Below, piece after piece: positions 55,181 to 64,000 of a stretch of 64,000 bases of DNA. The DNA lies in contig JBAMJV010011224.1 of NCBI GenBank assembly GCA_037951105.1, positions 25,490-89,489 of the forward strand. The letters run 5' to 3'. This stretch comes from Echinarachnius parma. Lineage: Eukaryota; Echinodermata; Echinoidea; Clypeasteroida; Echinarachniidae. The position numbers were made by a program, and so were the translations under genes. The notes under the pieces were generated by a model. The model ran no database searches. It was not told the origin of the DNA and saw nothing but the letters and a program-made list of their open reading frames with translations. Position 1 is the stretch's first letter; every line of letters begins with the position of its first letter.

Positions 55181-55277
55181 GGGGGTGTTTCACTAAACAA
55201 TAAAAGCGATTTTAGCATTGATTTTGATTGATTAAAAAGATGCTAAAATCGATTGTAGTGTTTTGTGAAACACCCCC
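55181..55277. mobile_element. 97-bp hairpin element with GGGGGTGTTTCAC ends
   Basis: 'GGGGGTGTTTCACTAAACAA' plus 'AAGCGATTTTAGCAT' is followed after about 20 bp by its inverse, ending 'TGTGAAACACCCCC'. A 16-18 G run follows the right end. The first 13 bases match the CAGGGGGTGTTTCACAAAG family, but the interior differs. Confidence 0.85.
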
Positions 55278-55289
55278 GGGGGGGGGGGG

Positions 55290-57680
55290 GGGTGGGGTGT
55301 TTTATGGTATAACCCTGGTCTTTTATGCTTATTACTTGACAGGCAATACAATTAAGAGAGTTGAGCTTGGTAAAACAAATTGTGAGAGATATCATTCATT
55401 GGTCACTTTAGCCCTGACGAATATTCTGCTTGGATGAAAGCTAGGCTTCTCACTGACTTTCAGAGAGAACCGTCAAGTTTCTCATGGTGGTGGGAACTCC
55501 TTAGAAATTGTGTTCCTACAACATTTTATACCTTTGAGTGATAAGGGAAAGGGTTTCATCTCAATTGCAAAATCAGGAGAAAATTTAATCACTCATTCAG
55601 GACTGGTCCCATAAGTACTTGGGTTTGGTTCTATGGAGAACTCACATTATTCAAAATTCCAATAATGTTGAACAGTTACTTGGTCTCCAGTGCTCAGTCA
55701 AAAAGTTGATAGTGGTTTAAAAAACATTGATTATTTCCATTATTTGTGGGAATATTCAACTAAAAGTGACATGAATTATGCAATTATCAGGAACAGTAAG
55801 CAAAACATCCCCTTTAAGATTGAGATATTTGACACTGATGTGGACTTGAGAGGAGACTCGTGAGAATTGTCTGATTTATAGTGATAATGATGATTCTTCT
55901 GATAATAGAGATGATTCCCATTGTGATAATGATTCTGTTATACATTGTAGGTAGTAATGATATTGCTCATAATTGGTGTTGATTATGATGACAGTTATTT
56001 ATTGAATGAAGTGGACAATGGTGGCAAACAAAGACTTAACTCTTTCACTAGAGATTCTCAAATCCCCCTAGACTTTGTACATAGCCCACCCCGGTTCCTT
56101 ACGCAACGGGTTAGATGGATCTAGTAACATTGTCCAAATCCACAAAACTGACTAGGAACCGACTTTGTATTACCAATAGAAGCATGGAATAGGTTTTTTT
56201 TTTCTTCTTTGAATTTCCCTTTCATTAGAAAGATATTTACAAATGAAGTGTTTGGATTTTTAATTATCCACTGGAAAATTTAACTGTGTACAAAGTCTGT
56301 GCAATGATTTAGCGAATGTCACTTTACATTTTCGTTCATTGGTCATATGACATTCATTTGCCCTGAAATTTCCACACATCACTTAGTGGACTAATACCAG
56401 AGCACAGAAATGCACATTTCTATCAATAATTTGTCAGTTTTTGCACATGTCAACAAAGTTACTAGATCCCTTTAAAATTAATTGTCGTTAATATGCTTCT
56501 ATCATAGATTGTGAATAAATATATATATATATATATAAAATCGAAAGAAGGACTGCTGGTGAGGCGTAGCTAGCTTAAACATATATATATATATATATAT
56601 ATAATACAAATAATTATTTTTACTGCCATAAGTATATTATAAATTGCAGCTGACGATTGACGAGAGTAAATGCTTATGCTATATACCAAATTGGATATTT
56701 AGAAATGAATCAATGTTTATGGTTCTAAAATTGAGTTGCCTTATATACATGAACAAGTGTTACATATGATGCAAATTATCATAGTCTATAGGTAAAATGT
56801 TCATGTACGATGTATGTTGTAATTTTGCCTGATAATGTCCCACAAGATTGTATATGGTTTGCAAAAACAATGTATATTTGAGTGACAATTTTTTTCAAGA
56901 TGATGTTTGTAAACCATTACCAAAATTACTCACTTATTGAATTTCAAACATTTATCCTCTGCTGTTACACAGTTATTTTGATCAATAACAAATTGTTCAT
57001 ATTCGTAGGATAAAGCAATACTGACATTACAGTTGAATTTGTTAAACTATGAATTAATTCAATGGATAAAGTAGATTTTACTTTTGAATGTCATAATCAT
57101 TATTGAAATAATTCTAATCACACACAGGTCGATTACAATTTTGAATTGGATAATACTCAATATAGTTTTGAAATATGTAGCAAATTTATTTCAACAACCA
57201 AATAATTGTTTTCTTCACTTAATACATTCAATTTCATGCCGTACGTCTTTCAGATATTAATTTTATAGCATTGAATTGTGTCTGGCTTATGACTATCCGT
57301 CAAAAGTGTAACACTTACAAATAAATATTATTCTATTAATGAGAACAAATATAAACAGAGAGACTTACTTTAAACAATCTTACTTTATAAATTGTATATT
57401 ATATATATTTGATACAGAGTTGATTTATCCACAAAGTGCATATCTTATTAAGAACATACTATATTATTGTGATTCTGATGAACATGAATAATGTTTAATC
57501 TGGTATGGACCATTATATGAATCACAATTGTGATATATGTTATATCGTTATTTATTATATCTTTTCAAAAAGAGTGTTTTATAAAAAAAGTCAGAACAAA
57601 TCATTTGACAGTATACACAAAACGCATGCACATGACATATGCTAGATGAAACATACAAAACACTTTTACACTGCATATAA
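55290..57680. other. AT-rich, no gene seen; R1 copy and TA tracts
   Basis: It contains a family B fragment (55588-55640), family A (56040-56112) and R1 (56112-56474). Two (TA)n tracts (about 56518-56537 and 56580-56603) flank a short unique segment. Confidence 0.6.
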
Positions 57681-57684
57681 TTAA

Positions 57685-57967
57685 AGGGATAGTTGAGTAT
57701 TGGTCAAACCTAACTTTAGTAACCAAAACCTGGCCACCGATGCGAACGGCGCTTGCGATACGTGTATATGGTTAGAAGGGCTAGCGTTCTCTAAATCTGA
57801 TAGCCGGACGTCAATCACTTTTATATAATATTTTGAAAGCAAATTTCACAATGAGAGCATTTGAATGGGAATTATTGTTATTTCCCATGTTTTTTTTAAA
57901 TGATCTTTCACATTTTTTTTTGGGGGGGGGGGGGCACTTCGGAAAATACCAATACCCAATGCTCCCT
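57685..57967. mobile_element. TTAA-flanked MITE, 283 bp (family R4 ends)
   Basis: 'AGGGATAGTTGAGTATTGGT' and the inverse 'ACCAATACCCAATGCTCCCT' are flanked by TTAA (57681-57684 and 57968-57971). The interior has a G run (57922-57934). Confidence 0.82.
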
Positions 57968-57971
57968 TTAA

Positions 57972-59225
57972 TGTACACTGTTTTAGTAGCAAGGCATACA
58001 AATGGGTTACACATATTCAACATGTTGAAGATATCTACATTTCAAATATTTAATGAGGATACATTTATACCCAAGAGGGTATATATACCATAGTTAACTT
58101 TAAAAAGCATGATCAAAATGAAATTTTCTTTAGAGGCATTCCTGAATTATTTGAGAAATATATTTGTCCATAATTTGTTTGTTTTAATTGTTTATTGTGA
58201 AAGTAGGATTTATGGATATTGTATTCGTTTAATTTATATTAATGAATCAAGGATAAAGGAAAAGTTAACAGCTATTATCACAACATTAATTAATGCTTAT
58301 AAGTTATAGATTATTAATGTTATATTAGATATGTTTTCTAAAAAGATGTAATGTACTTATATTGGGGAAAAGTCACTAACAGGGCCATTTAAAAATATTA
58401 GATATATATATATATATATACTTAAAATAATTTATTGTGTTATAATATAAATTATATATAATTGTTCTTTCACTTGCAAATATATATACTTAGTGTCATA
58501 AATTATGCACTTATTTTTACAATAGAGAATGTGTTAGAGGAAATGTGAATTATAGACATCCCTAATGACCAAGTTTATATTTAATTCTTTCAGTCACCCT
58601 AGAAATAATGGGAATGAGAAGTTGAGTTTTGAGATTTCCTTTTTTTGTTCCTTTCCAGATAACGGCCATTTTCACCCGTTTTTCTTTAGCTCTTTGTGTT
58701 TGAATAAATACTGAATTTCCAGTATGCCAGAGGTATCAAAACTATATAGATGTTGTGTATATTGTTCAGTGAAACACTACACTAAACCAACAGCACTTAA
58801 TAAAAGAGACTTAATTATTGCCTTCTTGTGCTGTTTGTGGGTTCGTTATTGCAATATAAGAGTCAAATGTGTTCACTTACAAGTTTATATTATGGTATTT
58901 AAGGACTAATATGAGTATACTTAATTAATAGCAATGTATTCGACTTGTTTGTTTAATAAGACGAAAACAAAATCAATTTGTAATATGGAACATACATATA
59001 TTTTTCTGTGTCTTTTGCACGGTGAACTAAGTCGAACGTGTTGCTTTAAATCATGGCTGGTCCCTGCGAGCTCTATTTTATATTATATCAAAGTTGAAGA
59101 TAAATTGTCGTTTTTTTGTAATTTAACCATGCAGATTATCGTGAATTGAATTTTTATTATATGTATGTCTTGCACATGGTGTGCAAATCTGTGCAGCCAC
59201 TTTTTTCCAAACAATAAAACTTAAT
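57972..59225. other. AT-rich, no gene seen
   Basis: Several AATAAA motifs (for example near 58704 and 59213) and a (TA)n tract near 58403-58420 are present. Short open frames have no recognisable domains. It might include alternative 3' UTR of the upstream gene, but nothing proves it. Confidence 0.5.
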
Positions 59226-59269
59226 ATAATGTGATAAAAATGAGCGAGAACCTTGTCATTTTTTGTGTG

Positions 59270-59370
59270 CATGTGTTTGTATGCATATGTGTGTGTGTGC
59301 ATCTGTGTGTATGCGTAAGTATCAGTGCATCTGTGAGTATGTATATGTGTGTATGTGTGTGTGTGTGTGT

Positions 59371-59424
<54 letters not shown>

Positions 59425-59433
59425 GTGTGTGTG

Positions 59434-59519
<86 letters not shown>
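59270..59519 (+). repeat. (GT)n microsatellite
   Basis: About 180 bp of near-pure GT (59340-59519), preceded by a degenerate GT/GCAT-rich stretch. The 'VCVCV' and 'HTHTH' frames are artefacts. Confidence 0.97.
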
Positions 59520-59520
<1 letters not shown>

Positions 59521-60104
59521 TTACTGTTTTAGAAAATGCAAATGTCATCTTCTTTTGTTTGTTTATGAATAATGATGTAAAATTTGTATACTGTTCATTT
59601 GAAAATATTTGTAATATGTAAATGTTAATATTATTTTGATGTTCATCTGTATTATCATTTGGAGGAATAAAAACAATTTAAAAAACAACAAAAAAGTGCG
59701 ATATTGAGAAAGTTGAATTTTTATTTTATGGAATTTCAGGGTTAAAGATAAATCAAGACAAAACAACAATTATGAAATTAATTATAACGAATATTAATTT
59801 ATAATTTGTTTCCCTTGCAAAAAACAAGACTGCCGGATGATACAAATGTTTCTAATGTAGGGGAGGTCTATTAGTTTTAACAATAGGGTTTTTGACAGTA
59901 GGCCTACCATGCACTCTCGATTCTGTAATCAGTTTAATATGTATGATGTTTTGATTATCTTGATGATGTTGTCATTATGAAATAAGAGAATATGAGCTTT
60001 GCAGAGATGTGTTTACAATTTGGAGAAAACAAATCTTTGTAATCGTTGAGAAATTAACCGTCCAACTCTGGTTTCTTTTTTGTTTAAAGGGAGATTCCGT
60101 ATGT

Positions 60105-60260
60105 TTATACACACACACACACATACACAAACACACATACATACATGTACATGCATGCATACATAGTGACAAACATACATACATGCATACATAATTACAT
60201 ACATACGTACATACATGACCCACACGCACCCACACACATATATACACACATACACATTTA
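60105..60260 (+). repeat. (CA)n and (CATA)n microsatellite
   Basis: CA units, then ATAC/ATGC tetranucleotides, then CA again, about 155 bp in total. No coding meaning. Confidence 0.93.
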
Positions 60261-60439
60261 AAAATAACCTGCTCTAATTCCTGTTCCTTTGTATTTGTAA
60301 TGACTTTGAAAGCATTTGAATGGAATTATTCTCATTCCATATGTTTTATTCAATGCAATTTCTAATGGAATTAAAACCTACCAAAACTCTTACAATTTTT
60401 TGGGGGGAAGTACCAATACTGAAGTGAACCTTTAACTGG

Positions 60440-61780
60440 AAATTTAGAGGAATTGACCAAGTTGCTTTAATACCTGACGTTACTTTGAAATGAATATTCT
60501 TCGCTCCCTGGTATAATTACTTTATTTATTACCACTTGATGCTGTTGCAAATCAAAAACTCAATAACAGACGAACAGTAGCTGGTATTGCTGTACTAACC
60601 AGTTAATTTCAAAATAGTTGAGTTTTAGTATAGAGGGCGATGCACGAAATAATCTTTTTGTAAGGTAATAAAAACTGAGTGTCAAATTTGAAAGAGCATA
60701 CAATTTTAATGACAGAATAAACTTCATTTGATCAAAATAGGTTCAGAGACGGCTGAATTATCCATACATGTTATTGTAACCGTCAGGCGGCGCCAGGGTG
60801 TTTTCTTAGGGGGCGAAAGTGTAGACTTTGAGGGAGCGAAGCGACCGAGCAGGGAGAAGGTGGAGGGAGGAGAGGGGTGTCTCCCCGCCCACACCAGGGA
60901 GCTTTGGCAATTTTTACACTAAAATGGAGCTACATATATCTGGTGCATATCGGAGGTGAAATTCTCAATTTTTCAAATAATAGATAAACATTGAATAGTC
61001 CTCAATTATGGTAAAGTAATTTGCATAAATATGAATAATACGAATGAAGAATATAAAATAATTACTAAGAGGAGGATTTAGTACATGAAGCACTTTAAGA
61101 GAACAAAATGCCTTCTTTATTCACATTGTCATTTTTGTGTTTGTTTAGGGGGATGGCATCATGGCACAATGATAAAAACAAACATGTTGGGAGGGCTAAC
61201 AAGGGTGCCAAGCCACAATCATACAGGGCGAATTTATTGTTAGGGATGCCTTCATATCAGTATTTAAAAAAGTAAGCTTAATTTTCATTTGGAGGTTCAG
61301 AATCCCCCTCCCCCCTCCCCCCTCCCCCAGGGGCGAATAATATGCAATCACCCGATGTAAAATATTGTATAAACGAGCGAGCTTGAAAACACTTGCATTT
61401 TCACATTCAAAAGCTGCCTTTTCTTTAGATATTTTTGTATGGGTATATATTTGTTATGTGGCGTTATAAAGGGTTATATAGAAATACCCGACGTCGTGAA
61501 AATGATATGTGTGTATGCTAGCGAGCGAGCTCAATTTTTTTTCTTCACATTTTCACACCCCTAAACTGCCATTTATTCAATATTTTTGTATGTGTATATT
61601 CGATGTATGTCTTACGATATGACGTTATGAACGGTATATACTACCACCCGAGGGTGTGCGAGCGAGCGGAGCGAGCTTGAAAGTTTTAGCAATTTCACGT
61701 CGGAAAATGGGTATATTCGTTTTATGTCTTATGATATGGTGTTATAAAGGGTAATAATTTTATATAAACACATATTTTCT
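60440..61780. other. Mixed repeats, no gene seen
   Basis: It includes a partial family R4 copy (60610-60780). It also has a diverged tandem repeat with 'GAGCGAGC(G)', 'CATTTTCACA' and 'TTATGATATGGTGTTATAAA' phrases (about 61330-61760). Confidence 0.55.
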
Positions 61781-61891
61781 AAATATTTAAACCCTTCCTT
61801 TGAAATTCCTCATTTGCTTTTATATTGCCTTCCTCATCAACAATATATTCATCGAAAGGAAAATGACCATCAATATAAACAAATATATTAT

Positions 61892-63600
61892 TATAAATAA
61901 CTCTCATTCCTTTTAGATGTATCTTTTTTTAACAAAAACGTTTTCGTGGCCATCCAAACGTCCAACATATCTCTATAAAATGCTGGTAATACTAATTCAG
62001 ATATATATGGTAACGTTACATTATTATAAAATATCAAACTTCCTCCAACATAATTAAAATACTGTTCCCATCCCATTTTTGCAATCCCCGTTAAGAGTCG
62101 CTTTACCCACATAATCCTTTGCACTAAAATAAATAAATGAAAGTCTGTTAGTCTAAGTCCACCTTTACAATAATCCAAGAACATAACATTTCGTTTGATC
62201 TTATCTTTTCCATTCCACAAAACGTCAAAAACCAATTTATCAAAATCTTAAAATACCCAATTAGTTACTGGTGTCAGTGCCGATACATAAATCAATTTTG
62301 ATAAAATAAACGTTTTTATCATTTGGATTTTCCCCATTAAAGTAAGATTTCTTTGTTTCCACCAAGACAGCAACTTTTTTTTATTCTACTCAATATTTCC
62401 TTACAATTTGTCCTTTCCTGAACTTCAACATCTAAAGAAAAGTATATACCCAGAATCTTGACTATTTGTACTATTTTACCAAATGGAAGAATAATACTTT
62501 CCTTTTGAGAAGGGCCTAACAATAATATAAAAGTTTTTTTCTTTATTAATTTTCAATCCAGAATTTCTAGCAAAACTTTCAAACAATTTCTCTACCTTTT
62601 TAAATGATTTAGAATCCCGAATAAAGAGAGTCTGCATAAAGAATTTGTTTTACTTGTACATTATTAAACGTAAATCCTTGAATATCAGGGTCTTTGAACG
62701 GGCTAAAATTTCAATACAAAGTATAAACAAATATGGGGACAGGGGGGTCCCCCTGTCACACCTCTCTTAATATCAAAGTATCCAGTAGATGCGCCCCCAT
62801 TAAAAACATAACTTTGAGCATTATTATAATATAGTTTCCACCCATCTACAAAATGACGGTCCAAAGCCAAATGAAATCAAAACCTTCTGAAAAAAAGTAT
62901 GTGACACTGAATCAAATGCCTTTTCAAAATCAATTATCATCATATATCCAGGAATTATTGGCTGATGTATGATGAATTATATCATCTATCATTCTTATCG
63001 CTTCACCAATGTTTCGGCCTTTCAAATATCCCACCCGACAGAAATTATTTAATTTAAAACTTTTTAAATCCTTATCGAAAGCACTTTAGTCAAAATGTTA
63101 TAATCTACATTCAATAAAGATATTGGTCTATAATTTTGTAAATATAAGGGATCTTTTCCTTCTTTATATGAATCAAACTAATAACCGCCTGCTTTTGTGA
63201 TGAAGAAAGTTCCTTCTTTCCAAAAGCTAAATTTAAAGAATCCACTACTAAATTTCCTATAAGCGGCCAAAACAATATATAAAACTCAACACTTAATCCA
63301 TCATTCCCCGGAGATTTATTAGATGCCATTTCGTTCATGGCTGCAATACATTCTCCGTTTGTTATTTTACCTTTACATATTGCATATTGCAAGTCCTGAA
63401 AAAAAAATCATCAACAAAATCAATTTCCTCTTCCAATTGTGTGTATTTCTTGCATAATTTTATTCTGATCAAAACTTATATCTTCATCTATAAAGTTTAC
63501 TCATTAATTCATTAATTGCGTAAAATATCTAGTGTCTCTTTCTCCACATTCATAATGTGATGCTCTAGAACGAATTTTAATACCTTCATTTATATAATTA
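61892..63600 (-). pseudogene. Broken L1-like LINE reverse transcriptase
   Basis: Read 3' to 5' on the + strand, fragments follow the usual LINE order. 'IRSRASHYECGERDTRYFTQ' comes first (near 63550), then 'NKSPGNDGLSVEFYILFWPL' (near 63310) and a segment with 'FCRVGYLKGRNIGEAIRMID' (near 63040). Next are a 'GDPPVPIFVY'-like stretch (near 62750), a degraded YADD box, 'GLKINKEKT' and finally the LWNGKDKIKR...DYCKGGLRLTDF region (62235-61892). Many stops and frameshifts show it is dead. It lacks the endonuclease. The order and motifs point to the L1/Tx1 group of non-LTR retrotransposons. Confidence 0.88.
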
Positions 63601-63614
63601 CAATAAAACTGTTA

Positions 63615-64000
63615 TCATTCAAAAATAGCTGTTAAAACACAAAAGGGCGCTCTCTAAAATGCGTTGGTTTAAATCATTTTTTAAATAAAAAATTGTGCAT
63701 GTGATGTTTTTTTTTAATAATGTTTAAAGGGAGAGTTGAGTGTTGGTAAAGGGGGGCACTTCACAAAATATTTCAGTGGTGAGATAATGAAAAAATGACT
63801 GTCAGAATAAACTTTATTTGAACAAAATCAGTTCAGATACGGCTGAAATATCCATAAACATATTTGTATTCAAAAATTCTTCACCGGGGGATATTTTGAC
63901 TTTTTAGAAAAATTGTTTCAAAATGCAGACTACTTTGAAAAAAATCTGAATAGGTTTTTAAAAAGTTGTTGATGATATCTCTATTGAATCATTATTTTAA
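63615..64000. mobile_element. Family R4 fragments at the window end
   Basis: 'AGCTGTTAAAACACAAAAGG' and 'GCGCTCTCTAAAA' match 50770; 'TTTAAAGGGAGAGTTGAGTG' at 63724 starts another copy with 'CAGAATAAACTTTATTTGA' and 'GATACGGCTGAAATATCC'. It runs off the window. Confidence 0.65.

Noticed and set aside
59123-59572. 141- and 113-codon frames of HTHT and VCVC repeats
   Set aside because: They are translations of the GT microsatellite.

Overview
This window is animal nuclear DNA: AT-rich, intron-dominated, with GT-AG splice sites, many mobile-element fragments, microsatellites and a tRNA-derived SINE. The mix of short TA- and TTAA-flanked inverted-repeat elements, an L1-like LINE and a SINE with a 'TATAGCGCC...AAGCGCTTTACA' tail suggests a marine invertebrate, perhaps an echinoderm or another invertebrate deuterostome. 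That placement is inference. No bacterial, organellar or complete viral gene is present.

One host gene dominates the window. Thirteen coding exons on the + strand (5714 to 51848) join in consistent phase into a 433-residue protein. It has a basic N-terminus, one GRAM domain, a Ser/His-rich linker, one C-terminal membrane helix and a short Gln/Ser-rich tail. This is the architecture of GRAMD2A/GRAMD2B, the endoplasmic-reticulum proteins of ER-plasma membrane contact sites. The VASt domain of GRAMD1/Aster proteins is absent. Introns total about 45 kb; the largest (21025-41331) is 20 kb. Two exons, 3 and 6, each have a decayed tandem duplicate in the neighbouring intron.

The rest is repeat landscape. 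1-5.7 kb: dispersed repeat, a MITE, degenerate tandem arrays and an AT pentanucleotide repeat. 6.2-10.7 kb: three MITEs, one inserted in an older repeat with exact TTAA duplication. 10.8-19.4 kb: a TTAA element carrying a SINE, and a 2.4 kb foldback with another element at its centre. 19.5-21 kb: a 40-bp minisatellite. 21-41.3 kb: a 300-bp-period array, two elements ending in CCCAGGGGGCAAA (the larger 3.6 kb and composite), three further tandem arrays, a perfect 50-bp palindrome, a GGTACCCCGGGGTACC element and a 47-bp satellite that appears to derive from the SINE. 41.4-51.8 kb: the 3' exons between more MITEs, a 309-bp GGAT tract and an A-B-A-B higher-order repeat. 51.8-64 kb: probable 3' UTR, a second GGTACCCCGGGGTACC element, AT-rich DNA without recognisable genes, a long GT tract, and a broken L1-like reverse-transcriptase pseudogene on the - strand.

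Identifications rest on reading the sequence and recalling families. No database search was run. Boundaries given with 'about' are approximate.
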